A stretch of 64,000 bases of DNA from Marsupella aquatica. Lineage: Eukaryota > Marchantiophyta. The stretch is taken from assembly GCA_973895155.1 (NCBI GenBank), contig OZ316893.1, forward strand, positions 7,812,001 to 7,876,000, given 5' to 3'. Positions within the stretch are counted from its first letter, which is position 1; each line of letters begins with the position of its first letter. The notes below the pieces were generated by a model. That model was given only the letters and a program-made list of their open reading frames with translations, did not search any database and had not been told where the DNA came from. Both the position numbers and the translations under genes were made by a program. This document shows, one piece after another, positions 24,667 to 36,803 of the stretch.

Positions 24667-25116
24667 ATGGTGAGGACCCGCAACGCTGAACATGTGCGGC
24701 TTGCACGCAAGGCAGAGATGTTGCGCCTTGAGTATGTCAGACTTGGGATCCTTCCAGCCCAGTCTGCATGGTACTTTGAGTACCCAGTTGTTGCCAGGAA
24801 CAACTACAGCCGGCCTGTACCTGCTTCTCCACCCTACCCAACATCCTTGGTATTTTTGTCTCTCGTACATGACCCGCCACAAATTAGGGCCCAAGGGTGT
24901 GTGCACAGTTGCCAATATGACTGTCCTGCCTGTAGGGCTTCTGGCCTAGAGTTGGATGACCGTTCTCTTGGATGTCGGTTTTTTCACAGAGCACAATGTA
25001 TCATCTGGAACCACTCGCCATCCTGCAGTGTGCCTGGCGATGTCACTTGTCCTGCCCTCCTAGACCCCACCACCGGTCACTTTGGTGTCTACACATGTTT
25101 GGATCACACGCTCTAG
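24667..25116 (+). CDS. Possible Cys-rich ORF in the CACTA element
   Basis: 149 codons with an ATG at 24667. The C-terminal half is rich in Cys and His (CVHSCQYDCPACRA and later CTCLDH-like spacing) and could bind zinc. The opposite strand also has an open frame over 24499-24915 with Cys pairs (CLACKPH, CCFCGDVVC), so the coding strand is uncertain. Confidence 0.25.
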   Translation: MVRTRNAEHVRLARKAEMLRLEYVRLGILPAQSAWYFEYPVVARNNYSRPVPASPPYPTSLVFLSLVHDPPQIRAQGCVHSCQYDCPACRASGLELDDRSLGCRFFHRAQCIIWNHSPSCSVPGDVTCPALLDPTTGHFGVYTCLDHTL

Positions 25117-25785
25117 AGGACCACTTGTCACACCGCATGCACAAACCAGAGACCATTGACCTATAACTTAACACTTTGACTTGAACAGAGAGGATATTTA
25201 CTTAAGATTTTGAATTATGACCAATTTTGGGTCCAGGGTTTAGGGTCAACAGTACATAACTTATCCTATTATGGCTGCACTAAGTACAATATCCTAATTT
25301 AAGAGGCTAGCAAGCTCACTTAAAAGTCTCCTTTCAAAGACTGAAATTAATGGGCCATGTGATAACCTGGAAAAAGTGATTTATGCCTAACTTATTTGTC
25401 TCATTCACTATCATAGCCTATTTAGGATGTATAAATTACAACCCTGATCACACTGCTTGATACCAATCTTGTTCAAAAAATGCCTATTTTACATGTCACG
25501 ACTGTTATATGTGATTCAAATGCATTAAATCTTGTTGCAGATCTCCTTTGGTGAATCATAGCCACAAAATTGAGGTGTAGGTGGAGCTATTGTACGAGGG
25601 GATCAGTTTTTAGTGTGGGCTCAACAAACCAAAAAGTATGTCTACTCTGCACATGTGTGTGAACATTTCATTGCAGTAGCAATTGCCACTCTAGTCTATA
25701 TGCTACACTGTACTTTTTGTACACTGCACTAAATTGTATTGTCTGTGCACTATGCTAAATTGTACTATCTGTCTCATGCGTAGGC
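25117..25785. other. Intergenic, AT-rich, upstream of the PHD gene
   Basis: About 670 bases with no gene. Near 25690-25770 there is a short direct repeat around ACTGTACTTTTTGTACACTG and TGCACTATGCTAAATTGTAC, just ahead of the PHD gene start. Confidence 0.4.
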
Positions 25786-26388
25786 ATGGCACGCCCTACA
25801 ATCCGAGCCAAGAAGCGGGGGACAGAGGTGAGCAACACAGGTGTAGTTGGGCCAGATGGTAGTAACTTCTCCGCAAGTCAGATTTTCCAGAAGGCAGCTC
25901 ATTGTTGTGCCATTTGTGACGATGGTGGTGGCTTAGCCATATGTGAGGGCCCTTGCATGAGGCATTTCCACCTCAACCCGGAGTCTGACCTTGCTGCAAA
26001 AAACAACTGTCCAGGGGTGGGCCTCCCGTCAGCACACCAGGGAGGCTGGATGTGCACTGATTGTTTGGAGAAGCAGGCTAAGTGTGCACAGTGTGGGAAG
26101 TTGGGGTCTTATGAGGGCTCTGTTGATGCTCCACCACTTGTTAGGAAATGCCCTGACAGATATTGTGTGAGGTTCTTTTGTTTTTCATGTTTGCCCGATC
26201 TTGCCACAGCTTGCCCACTTCATAAGTGCAAGGCATGTGGTCAGCACGATGAAGATTTCTGGGTGGACATAGTCCACTATGTTAGGTGTCCCACCATGTG
26301 GCACTTTCATTGTTTGAAGGAGCGTCAAGCAGAAGGCTATGCTTGTGACAGACACATCTATGATCACTCTGCACATGGTGTTGATTGA
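25786..26388 (+). CDS. EDM2-like PHD/zinc-finger protein
   Basis: A 200-codon single-exon frame with ATG at 25786 and TGA stop. After a basic start (RAKKRG), residues 38-61 read CCAICDDGGGLAICEGPCM then RHFH, a PHD finger of the type in plant EDM2 proteins (CDNGG...CEG.C.R.FH). Next come CTDCLEKQAKCAQCGKLGS at about 90-108, matching the EDM2 CGKLGS knuckle, and further Cys/His clusters CPDRYCVRFFCFSC and CPLHKCKACGQH, ending with a WHFHC finger. EDM2 reads histone marks and controls transposon silencing and alternative polyadenylation in plants. Here it would be cargo of a CACTA element. The EDM2 methyltransferase-like part is absent. Frame is intact, unlike Tnp2. Confidence 0.7.
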   Translation: MARPTIRAKKRGTEVSNTGVVGPDGSNFSASQIFQKAAHCCAICDDGGGLAICEGPCMRHFHLNPESDLAAKNNCPGVGLPSAHQGGWMCTDCLEKQAKCAQCGKLGSYEGSVDAPPLVRKCPDRYCVRFFCFSCLPDLATACPLHKCKACGQHDEDFWVDIVHYVRCPTMWHFHCLKERQAEGYACDRHIYDHSAHGVD

Positions 26389-27064
26389 TGGATCTTCTAT
26401 TGTCATCGCCATGCCATAGATCCTACTTTGCACACTCCCATGATAGATCACATTTCTTGGCTTTGAACCTGAATAATGTACATGCATAGTGCACCTGATG
26501 TGGATACCTTGGAGATTGCAGACATTCCAATTTTGAGAAGAAAGACCTCTGTAGGAGAGGATGCTTAGGCAACAAGTACCCTAAGTTCATTACTTGTTCC
26601 TGGGTACATGCCTTCAAAAACTCCCCTTAAGCCTTCTAGGAACTTTTTAAACTCTGCAATCATTTTGATCACGACTTACATGACACTGCTTAAATTAAAT
26701 CAGGACTTCTCATTATGAGCATATAAGTTACAAGGCTATTTAATTTGCGAGAATTCCCTTAAAGTGTACCAACATTTTGTATTCTCATTGAATGTCTGCC
26801 CATTTACAACATCTGTATGTGGCATCACAAAACAATTGCACTTGTCACCTTCAATATTGTGAAGGCACATATTCAAACTATGAGGTGCATGCTTGCAGGT
26901 GTCTAGTACGTTTGTCCCAATATTTCTCCCGTTTGGAATCGGAGCAGAGACTCACCAGACGACTGGACTGGACCAAGTTATAAACGCAGCATTTTAAGGG
27001 CCCTCTGATTATCAGGTGAACGCATTATCTTCCGGTCTGCAGTGATTAGGTGGCCCGTGTGTAC
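26389..27064. other. Spacer between PHD and BRCT genes
   Basis: About 680 bases, AT-rich, no supported ORF. It probably carries the PHD gene 3' end and the BRCT gene promoter or a leader intron (a TCTGCAG acceptor-like site lies at about 27040). Confidence 0.4.
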
Positions 27065-27910
27065 ATGGCCTCTAGGAAACGTACAAAGGTTGACCACCCG
27101 CCTCTGTTGGCTGGAATCAAAGCCATTTTGATTCCTGGCCACTACGGGTTCACCCAAGTGAGTTGGCCAATCGTACAAAAACGATTCTCAGAGTTCCATG
27201 GGACTGAAGTCAAGGACATCACTCCACAGACTACACATGTTGCGGGGACATGGCTGGATGTGATGAACAAGTGGTCATGGTCCTTCATTGATTCTGCCAT
27301 TACCAACCAAGGTCTAAAAGTAGTTGAAGTCTCTTGGCTGACCGATTCTGTTAAACATAGGTGTGTACAGAGTACTGAGCAATATGAGTTGTGGGAGAGT
27401 GAGGAGGCCACTGCAGAGGCTTTGGCTGAAAAGGAAGCCTATGAAGCAGCGGCAAAGAAACCCAACTTTGCTTCTGTCCAATATGGACCTGTTGTCAACA
27501 TAGGACACCATCCTATGCATGCAGATGCTATATTGAATGAGCATGGCAAGGAGAGAAATACCATTATGAAGGGGTTCAGTGTGGTATTTGCAGAAGAAGG
27601 AATTGGGGAGACTAAGTGCAGACTGTACAAGTCCATAGTTGTTGAGCTAGGTGGGACAGTGGAGGAGAGTCTAACAGAAACCTCCACTCATGTTGTAGGT
27701 CTGTCATACATGAAAATATGCAGAAAATTCTTTAAGACAATAGTGCATGATTTTGTCATGAACAACAATCTTTGGGTGCTTTCCCCTGATTGGCTTCTGG
27801 AATCAGCAGCTAGAGGGAAGCGACAGAATGCTTGGGACTTTGATAGTTTTGAGGCCTGGCCCTCCAAGATTCAGCGGAGATGTATGCTTAGCAAAGGTGG
27901 GAGAGAGTGA
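27065..27910 (+). CDS. Tandem-BRCT domain protein
   Basis: 281 codons from the ATG at 27065 (the frame extends five codons upstream without ATG). BRCT 1 covers about residues 14-105: GIKAILIPG, a THVAGT strand and the signature VVEVSWLTDSVKHR. BRCT 2 covers about 155-260: MKGFSVVFAEEG, LGGTVEESLTETSTHVVGL and LWVLSPDWLLESAARGKR with the conserved Trp. An acidic/alanine helix links them. BRCT pairs bind phosphoproteins in DNA-damage responses. Inside a CACTA transposon it may connect transposition to repair of the donor break, which is inference. Reading frame intact, TGA stop. Confidence 0.75.
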   Translation: MASRKRTKVDHPPLLAGIKAILIPGHYGFTQVSWPIVQKRFSEFHGTEVKDITPQTTHVAGTWLDVMNKWSWSFIDSAITNQGLKVVEVSWLTDSVKHRCVQSTEQYELWESEEATAEALAEKEAYEAAAKKPNFASVQYGPVVNIGHHPMHADAILNEHGKERNTIMKGFSVVFAEEGIGETKCRLYKSIVVELGGTVEESLTETSTHVVGLSYMKICRKFFKTIVHDFVMNNNLWVLSPDWLLESAARGKRQNAWDFDSFEAWPSKIQRRCMLSKGGRE

Positions 27911-28086
27911 GGAGTAGGAGTCCCTCATATTTTTGTATAAATCACAATTTTGTAATAAATGTGATCCTTGAACTAACTCATCTTGTCATGGTTGGTCGCA
28001 GTTGAAGTGATTGTTGTTTCCTACTGCGTGGGGTGTGACTGTGAATCTACTTGCTGGGCTCTGTTTGGCTGAAGACTTTGGTGGGT

Positions 28087-28620
28087 ATGCTGCCTCTTCC
28101 AGACTGTCAGGCCCTATGTAGGGTCCTCCTACGGGTTGCATCGTGCATGGCTACTGCTTGGGCTTACTTGTGTGGATTGGTAACCAGACAGAGTGTAGCT
28201 CCATCCGAGATAATGCCTGCAGACCTTGGATGTGTTGTGAATGCTGTGGTGAATGAGGATGCACAGTCGGAAGAGGACATTTACTTTTCAGCAAATGAGT
28301 TAGACAAGCACGATGCTGTAGGTGGTTCCTTGTTGCCTGATTTGGCAGATGATATAGTTCTTACACATGTCTGGCCGAGGGTTCTTGTGGTGTCTGGCGC
28401 ACAAGATATCTACAAATATAGACTAATTAGTACCCAGTGGAGGGACTTGGTAGCAACATGTGCACCATGGAGGGCACTGCTGCCACTGCTTGTAGGCACG
28501 GATCGAAGACCACCATGGCATGAGCAGGGTTTAGACCTTGATGACTTAATGTACATGCCTGAGTACCTCAGGGCTGAGTGGCATCGACAACAGGATTGGT
28601 ATCCGTATTTGATGTGGTAG
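28087..28620 (+). CDS. F-box-like protein
   Basis: 177 codons from ATG 28087 to TAG. The C-terminal half contains an F-box-like pattern: SLLPDLADDIVLTHVWPRVL, then YKYRLISTQWRDLVATCAPW, resembling the LP.D....I...L....L...R.VS..W..L form. F-box proteins recruit targets to SCF (cullin-1) ubiquitin ligases. No substrate-binding repeats follow, only a short charged tail ending in YPYLMW. The N-terminus is hydrophobic and Cys-rich. Third cargo gene in line after PHD and BRCT; frame intact. Confidence 0.45.
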   Translation: MLPLPDCQALCRVLLRVASCMATAWAYLCGLVTRQSVAPSEIMPADLGCVVNAVVNEDAQSEEDIYFSANELDKHDAVGGSLLPDLADDIVLTHVWPRVLVVSGAQDIYKYRLISTQWRDLVATCAPWRALLPLLVGTDRRPPWHEQGLDLDDLMYMPEYLRAEWHRQQDWYPYLMW

Positions 28621-28946
28621 TAAGATGAGGACATCTCACACCAGTCTCGCACCTGGCACCTGTGTCTATGACTACACATGATTGGACTCTGATATGGTCA
28701 TGGATGTACGTGCAGAGGCAGTACATGTGAGGACAGCGGAGGAGTTGACACCCTCAAACATTTAGGAATTTTGTCTCATTCACTTGAGAATAGGTACATG
28801 ACTCAGGCACCTATATTTTTTGTTTTTTTGTTTTTTTGGAACGTTACGTATTTTGGCAAGTACAGTCGGGGGTGAAATCCTTAACAGGAAGTGTATTTTT
28901 CACTTGCATAATAAAATGACAGGGTGCTGAGTGCGTGTGTATAGTG

Positions 28947-31900
28947 ATGGCTCCAAGGTTGCCTCTTCACAACCCATTTAGGATTAGGCATCATGATTCT
29001 AAATTGTGGATGCGTGAACAAGCCCGGGCCGCCCAAGGTAGGTGTAGGAGGATGAGATGCCCATGCACACAGTGCCAAGGATTCAAGTCGTTGAGTTTGA
29101 ACACTGTGCACCTTCACCTGCTGCGGCATGAAAGGCACCCTCGGTGGAGGGTTTGGAATGTACCAGCAGAAGAAGACTCCTCTGATGAAGAGTGGAGAGC
29201 TGACTTTGTGGATTCTAATACAGCTAGGCGTAGAGACTACGTAGAGCAGGACATAGACTGTGCAGAGGATGGTCCTGGGGTCCAACATGAGAACGTGGAT
29301 GACCAAGATGGAGATGCAGAGGCAGTCACTGAGGACGGTGGGATGGATGTCCCAAGAATGGTTCAAGAGATTTTTGAAGACCTTGATGCTTTTTATGACA
29401 CAGTGGAATCAGAAGAGGACAATGAACCGCAGCCACACATTGGCGACGGCCAAGCTGAACCTGACTTTGACATTGGGGAAGGTGCAGCGGAGAGGGAGTG
29501 GGTGTTTGGGGGCCCAAAACACATCAAAGAAGCTTGCATTCCTATCTACGAGGGGTCGAACTGCTCCAAGCTGGGTTTTGTCGTGTTGTTGTTGAACATC
29601 TGTGGCAATCACAATGTTCCCAATATATTTGTGACAGAGTTGTTGACCTTCCTGCGCTGAAATGTGTTACCAGATGGTAATTCAATTCCAAAAAATATGT
29701 ACGAGGCTAGGAAATTGATGTCTAACCTTGGGCTGAACTATGTGTCTATTGACGCATGCCCTGATGGGTGTGTTCTCTTTCGCAAAGAGCATGCAGATAA
29801 ATTGACATGCCCTCATTGTGGTAAGCACAGGTACAAGAATGTAGGGAAATGTACACACCCTGCCAAGGTTCTTCGTCATTTTCCTCTTGAGCATTCCTAG
29901 ACTACAACGTCTGTTTAGATGCCCTGCCATTTCCAAGCTGATGACATGGACTCCTGATAACAAGAGCAGTGATGGCCTGCAGCGTCACATTGGAGATTCC
30001 GACCATTGGAAATTTGTTGATGAGAGGTGGCCACAGTTTGCTGTAGAGAAGCGGAACTTTCGATTTGGTCTATCACTGGATGGAGTAAACCCATTTGGAG
30101 ACAAAAACAACCGTTATTCATGTTGGCCGGTTACGCTGCTAAATTACAACCTTCCCCCATGGATGACTACAAAGAGGTTTTTTGTCATGATGGTGCTGTT
30201 AATCCCTGGACCAGCTTCTGTGACCGAGCAATTCATAGATATCATGTTGGCTCCAGTAGTGGAAGAGTGGAAGACTTTGTGGATAGAAGGGGTGTTAACC
30301 CATGATGTTCTGAAGGGGCTTCTTCGACCCAGCCCCTTTAGACTGCATGCAATTTGTTTGCTGGATATAGCAGATTACCCAGGCCATGGCATCATATTTG
30401 GACGAGTGACAAAGGGCTATGTGGGGTGCACACCATGTGGGAAAAATGTGACAAGTGAGTGGTCACATGCCCTGCACAGTATGAAATTTCAGGGGCATAG
30501 AAGGTATCTGCCTGTTGATCATCCTTACAGGCACACACGGTCTCAAATTGCACACTTCAACAACAAAACAGAGCTTCGTGGCCCACCACAGAGGGTCACC
30601 AGAGAGCAAGTCCTGAGGTGGGCAGCCAGGAAGGCTGATTGGGACAAGAGAAGTGCCACTGATCGAGAACCTGAGGATCCAGTGGTGAAACATGGTGTGA
30701 AAAGACAGACCTTGATGGACTTGGAGTTGGAGTACTGGAGGGTAATGTACTTAGCCTCCAGCCCCTGTATGATTGCAATTTTAGATTGGAGCAATGGTGG
30801 ATTGATGTTGGTTACAATCCTCCTCTGTGGTTAATTAGTGTTTCTGTTGTTGAATTCTTTGCTTTGTGGAGTGCAGGAATTTGAGCCCAGCAAACACAAT
30901 GTGGACGTCATGCACATTGAGAAACATATTTGTGAGAGCTTGCTGAAGTTCTTGTCGGGTGAGAAAGATACAGGAGCAGTTCGAGCTGATATGCAACAGA
31001 AGGGGATTCGCCCTCACCTTTGGTTGAAGCCCCATGCAAGCAATCCCAATGTACTTCTCAAGTTCCAAGCTCCCTATGTGTGCACACAGGATGAATGGAA
31101 GACATTCTTGTATAGATTGAGCTGTCTGAAAGTGCCCTCTGGCTATGCTGGTGCCTTCAAGAAGCATATTACAAAGAATAAACTTGGCAGTATGAAAACA
31201 CATGACTACCATGTGTTGATGCAGCACATTCTGCCCCTATGCCTCAGAGGTCTCATGCAGAAACCAGTCTGTAATGTCATTCTTTGACTGTGCAATGTAT
31301 TTCGCCATATATGTGTGAAAGTGTGGGATCCCCAAGGATTGGAGCAGTTGAAGCAGGATGCTGCTTATGTCCTCTGTGACTTGGAGATATACTTCCCCCC
31401 TGCTTTCTTTGATGTTATGACTCATCTCCTAATCCATGTGGTAGAAGAGCTAGGGCAGTATGGGCCAGTCAGTACCAGATGGATGTACCCTATGGAGCGA
31501 TACATGAAGTTGTTGAAAGGTCATGTGAGAACATACTACAGGCCAGAGGCTTCCATGGCATTGGGGTACATTAAGGATGAGATGTTGGGATTCCTAACAG
31601 AGTACATGGCTGGGTCTGGTGAAGCTATGACAAGAGTTTGGAAATCTGGTGAAGATGATGGAGTGAGTGGCGAGGTTGTTGAAGGTGTGGGACGTGCTGT
31701 TCAGCTGCCTGTTGCGATTCGAGACAAGGCTCATTCATATGTGCTGGCAAACACAGAGCCTATGCAACCATGGTGGAGGTGAGTGATTGAATTGACTTGC
31801 CTTTGTTGTGATGCTTCTTGTCTGTTCCAAGGGTGATCTTAGGTTGTCATGTGTTGTTTAGACCTAACTATGCCTGTACCTCATATTGCAGGGAATATGA

Positions 31901-32651
31901 TATGCAAAAAGCTGCACACTCTGGGCAGCAGGATCCCTTCCCACAGTTCGAGCAGTGGATTCGGGTGACAATTCGAGAGCATAGTAGACATCACCCAGAT
32001 ATGGAGAAGGATTTGTATCTTCTATCTGTGCCACCACGATTGTCTATTCTGACCTACAAACGGATGAGAGCTTATGGAAATCATTATCGAGTGAGGGATG
32101 AGCAGGGTAACCATTGTGTATCATATGATTGTGGTTTGATTTCTGTGTTTGAGCAGAGAACCTCTGAAGAACAGAGGGGGTGGATGAAGATGGGTTACGT
32201 GGGGGAGTTGACCAACATTTGGGTGTTGAATTATGGTAACACAAGTGTCCCAGTGATATTGATGAAGGGATCATGGGTGAAATCAGAGTGGCAGAGACCA
32301 AGGGCCACCATGAAGCGTGATCATGATGGGTTCTTGTTGGCCAATTTTAGGTCCAGAGTACCAGAATGGTCTGAGCCTTTTGTTTTCCCTAGCCAAGTTG
32401 AATAAGCTTTCTTTGCAGATGTGGAGGAGTCACATGGCTGGAGGGTGGTATGCCATAGCCAAGCACGGAACAGGCGGATGGATGGAAGTAAAGTAGAATT
32501 CAGTTTGGATGACCATGCTGCATTCGAGCATCCTAGTCATGAGACTGTACTTCCAACTCGGGCAGGGACTGACTACATCCCCTTAACATTGAGAGAGACA
32601 TATGATGAACCTGGGCAAATGGAATATGATGAGGTTGATGATTTGCAATAG
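28947..32651 (+). pseudogene. tnp2: Tnp2-type CACTA transposase with DUF4218 and DUF4216 modules, disrupted
   Basis: ATG at 28947 opens an N-terminal part with CPCTQCQGFKSLSLNTVHLHL (the plant transposase-associated zinc finger), then an acidic linker. From 29664 the Tnp2 core appears: ACPDGCVLFRKEH, LTCPHCGKHRYKN, IPRLQRLF, LSLDGVNPFG, YSCWPVTLLNYNLPPWM and LLDIADYPGHG, then after an intron (about 30751-30879) EPSKHNVDVMHIEKHICESLL. DUF4218 follows at 31315 (YGPVSTRWMYPMERYMKLLK) and DUF4216 at about 31890-32500 (YVGELTNIWVLNYGN, FPSQVE then AFFADVEESHGW). Breaks: TGA at 29658-29660, a one-base shift near 29886, TGA at 31285-31287, TAA at 32403-32405. The last sits exactly where the family has Gln (QVEQ.F), showing CAA to TAA. 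Confidence 0.9.
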
Positions 32652-32828
32652 GCAACAGCTGGCGATTGGCAAGTATGAGGTTGAGAATGACTACCTGCAC
32701 AGAGTCACAGAATGGGAATTGCTGCCTGGAATGATGTTTAGGATAGTTGGATATGCATGAAATTGATTGATACTTTGAATTTAGTGTGCTGATTCTCCCT
32801 GTTTGGTTGTGGGTGCTGTGCAGAAGCT

Positions 32829-35800
32829 ATGGGGGAAGAGGGTGATGACATGGAGACAGACATGGGGCTTGGAGAGTGGGGTGAAGAGGAAAGATTGGAT
32901 ATGGATGGAGACCCAGATGCAGGGGGCTCACAGAAAAATGCACCTGTGCAAGATGCACAGGGCCCTCATCAAGTCCCAGGTAGGTGGGCAGCTAGAGAGA
33001 AATCACATAATCCATACCCTAGAAGGAGCCAGAGTTATTGGCAAGGGACGCCTGATAATTATGATGATGACTATGATGGAGCAGAAGATGGATGGGATGA
33101 ATATGAACACCCAGAGCGTGGTAGAGACGGGTACAGAGGGCAATGGAAAGGTGAGGAGGATGATTGGACAAGTAAGTGCCTTGTGCTAGTGATTTTGTGA
33201 TGGTAGTAGAGATTTAGCTCAATATGCACTTATCTGATGTGTAGCTAGGGCAAAGAGTTTATCTTACAGGTCCATGAGTGTGGCATGTACCTGTTGGTAT
33301 GCAGACTCTGATTGGGACAATCACGAAAACAACAAAGGCCATCCACGTTCAGATAGGAGGCAATCATTCACAGGCGGGAGAAACGGCCCTAATTCATCAA
33401 GACAAAGCAATAGGACAGGTGGTCCAGAACCATCTATGCGCCAAGGGAGAGGTAACTTGGTCATTGCAGAATTGCTCTGAAGTCCACTGTATATTTGGCA
33501 GCAGGATTTATGATTCATACTTACCTAATGGATCCTGTAAATGTGCAGGGACTCCAGGGAGGTTTGGACAATGCAATCCAGGCCGTGGCGGGAGATCAGG
33601 CCATGGAGGGACCCTAGGCCGTGGGGGGACACCAGGCCGTGGAGGGACACCTAGTAGCGCTTCAGGGAGTACCAAGGCAGGAGACAGTAACAAATTTGGT
33701 AAAGTAGAAGTGAATTCCGATGGTTGGATAACTCCCACATGTGATGGTAAGAACCGTTGGCATTCTGACCTAAGAGGAGAAGTATTGCGTTGGTTAGATT
33801 TGAGCATTACAGAGTTTAGAAGTCAGAACAAAGCTGATTGGGCTGCTATCTGCAAGGACATTCTTGAACGGTGGGACTATGTTGGTAATGATGGTAAGGG
33901 CCCAGTTGAAGATTGCATATCAGATTATGCAATGAGGATTTTGAAACAAGAGAGGCATAGGTTGAAAAGGATGTGGATAGACAATGGTTCTAACAGGAGA
34001 ATGCCACCACCCCCATCATTGGAATTGGATCAATGGACACGGTTAATCAAAGGGTTCATGTCAGAGGCTGGACAGAGCAAAAGTGAACTGATGTCAAATG
34101 CTCAAGGCAAAGTGAAACACCTGTCACAGGCTGGGAGAGGAAGTTATGCTCCAGTGAAAGAACAATTGGTAAGGCAGTGACATGCCTGATAGTAAGCCTC
34201 AAACTTATCATCTTGCTACCATTATTACATTTTCATTGACAATCAACACTTGGTTTCATTCATATGTATGTTGATGTGGACTGCAGAAGAAATTGACAGG
34301 TGAAGAACCATCAGCACAAGAAGTGAGAGAGGAGTTCATGAAACAAAGGAGTGAGGTGACAAGTGTGACTTCCAAACAGGTGATTATGTTGTAATTCTGT
34401 ATGTTCTGTGACTATTTGCCCTTGAGCATCAGAAAGAATTGTAGTCGTAAGTAAGCAACCAGTTCTTGGGGACAATTATCTGAGATATGTAAGCTGTGTT
34501 ATGACAGGGAACTGTTACAACTCTCACAGAGATGTGTGAACGGTTGAAGTCATTAGAGTGTGGACTCCCTCGAGTGGAAAGTAAATTGGCTGATCGTTTG
34601 GATATTGTGGAGGCATCTGTAGCGAACCTTCTTGCATCAGTGGAATCTAATTTCAAGCTTGTGATTGAAAAATTGGGTGGTTCCCAACCAAACAATGAGG
34701 GCAACATTGTACAAAGTGTGCCCTTGTTAACAAAAAAGGGAATTGGCAAATCTGACACAGGTATGGAAATGACACCGGCCCATTGTTCATTGTGTCCTAT
34801 GTTCAAATGTTAGAAGTAAGTTTTCATGAATTGAGTGAATGGTTTTAATGCAGGAAGAGTGGAGGCAGAGAAGGACCCTGTAATCAGTAAGCAGAATGGC
34901 AAAAAGGTTGCTGAGACAGGTAACCTGCTATGATCCAGTACATTACATTTGAAAAGTGCATGGAGTTTTGTGAAGCTTAAGCCGGTTGGAGGTAATCTTT
35001 TCTGTAAGAACTGGTTGGATCAACTGGGATCTGAAGTGACATCATGATTGATGTATCAGGTGATTCAAAGAGCAATGAAAAAGATGTGCCCAGTGCCTCA
35101 GTGACCATAGCCAAGGAGGTATCAGGTAAGCTGATGCTTTAAATTCCTCTCCTACCATTGTTGAGAAACAATTCAGTGGTTAATAGATTGAACCTGAATA
35201 TTGTGGTGTGTTTATTGATCAGCAGAAGCAGACATGGAGGATATGACAATGGTAAAGAAGGGGAAGAAGGCTGTTCATAATGGTAAGGAGATAGTGACAA
35301 CTTTGTGGTTGGTGACATGTGATGAGTGATTCACATGTGTTGGACAATGCACTGAATTGTAGTTGATGCAGAGTTGACAGACTCTCAACCAAGTGGGAGC
35401 AGGGTGAAGCGATGTCGAAACTTGGGAGCAACATTGGATGCAAGTAAGATTGTAGATGCTTCAATTGAAGCAAGTACAATGTTGGCAGATACTGAGATGA
35501 TGTCGCAGGGAAATCCTGCTATACAATTGGAAGTGTCAAATATGGATGCAGATTCTTTGAAGAAGAGTGTAGCCAATTCTCGATCACCAGCACAAAACAC
35601 TCGTGCCAAAGTCATGACTCGCAACCAAGGTATGAATAATGTCATGTATAAGCCACCCAGGAAAGCCAAGAAAAGCAGCCAGGGTAAGGTGGAGGTGATA
35701 GCCACAGCAGAGCCAGTCCATAATCTTCTATCATGGGAGGATGAATCGCAGGTATGTGTGGGTACAGGCATTTTGCGACCGGATCATGCAAAATTCCATG

Positions 35801-35967
35801 GCAAAGTGGTCCCGGATGACCATGTAGTAGTGTTGTTGACTACAGTGATTGTATCTGATTGTAATTTGCCATTTCCGAATAGAGACGATGATCCACCTCA
35901 GGAAATAATTGCAGATGCAGTAGGATCTCTTGTGCTCTGGCCATCAGAGTGTGTTAGTCTGCAGTGA
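32829..35967 (+). CDS. CACTA second protein, Ptta/TNPA-like, about nine exons
   Basis: Exons at about 32829-33171, 33305-33452, 33550-34168, 34287-34379, 34508-34760, 34854-34921, 35059-35127, 35222-35282 and 35369-35967 join with consistent phases, mostly phase 1, and GT-AG borders. The product starts acidic, has a G/R/H-rich stretch (GRGGTPGRGGTP), then SDLRGEVLRWLDLSITEFR and LKRMWIDNG as in the plant Ptta/En/Spm protein. KKLTGEEPSAQEVREEF is the family signature, followed by a coiled coil. The C-terminus (DDHVVVLLTTVIVSDCNLPF then DAVGSLVLWPSECV) matches the end domain of CACTA TNPA-like proteins. Such proteins bind subterminal repeats and work with Tnp2. The spliced frame appears intact. 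Confidence 0.75.
33550..33660 (+). repeat. GRGGTPGRGGTP-coding short tandem repeat
   Basis: About six 15-18 bp units of the type CCGTGGAGGGACACCTAG within the TNPA-like gene, coding Gly/Arg/Thr-Pro repeats, a nucleic-acid-binding-like composition. Confidence 0.7.
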
Positions 35968-36803
35968 CTGAATGCAAGTGTAGATAGAATCATGTGACAT
36001 ATGTTACATTTTGACATTGCCTTGGGAAGATCCAAGAAATATTTGTACCAATTTTTCCATTTGGTAAAGAGGATGAAGGAGCCGTTGTGTGTGACATTGA
36101 TATTTCTGAATTCTGTATATATGAAACAAGTGATTGATGTCAAACTATGGCTCTATGGTGATTGTCTATGATACTTGAATCTGTTTTGTATCATTTCAGT
36201 ATTAGTGTGTATGGTATAGACGAATGCTTTGTGACCTTCTTTGTAGTCTATGATGTTTGAATCTGTGAATTCATATTAGTGTACATGGTATAGAAGATGG
36301 CTTTCTGAAAATTTGTGTGAGGTTCTAATGTTAACATGGTGAATGGTGACCTTATAGAGTGAGTTCATTCCAAGTACACAATAAAACATGAATGGAATGT
36401 GTTATTTGTGCACAAGAGTGAGTTCATTCCAAGTAGTATAGTGGGGTCTTCATCACTCATTTCCAGTTGACATGAAAGACTTGTACATACCCCACAAAGT
36501 GTCTACTTTAGTCGTTTTATAAACTCACAAAGTATACTTAAAGACTACCCTCCATAACCTTTTGAGTCGTTCCCAACGACTCACCATCGCAGTCCATAAA
36601 AGACTGAAAAAGACTCACCAAACCTACCCACACAAAGACTACAATAGACTGAAAATCCAGTCTATAAAACGACTTATAAACCAGTTCTATAAAGGACTCA
36701 GTTGATTATAGTAACAAAACATACGACTCATAGTCCTATAAAGGACTGGAGTCCTTCCCAGTCGTTTCCAAGTCCTATACGGTACTGAATAGTTGTTTTA
36801 TGG
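35968..36803. repeat. CACTA 3' untranslated and subterminal repeat region
   Basis: From 36060 to 36440 there are imperfect direct repeats (GTGAGTTCATTCCAAGTA at about 36358 and 36417). From 36460 to 36800 the DNA is packed with AAAGACT, AGTCC, ACGACTC and CTATAAAGGACT motifs in both orientations, the usual binding-site array of CACTA elements. Confidence 0.75.
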
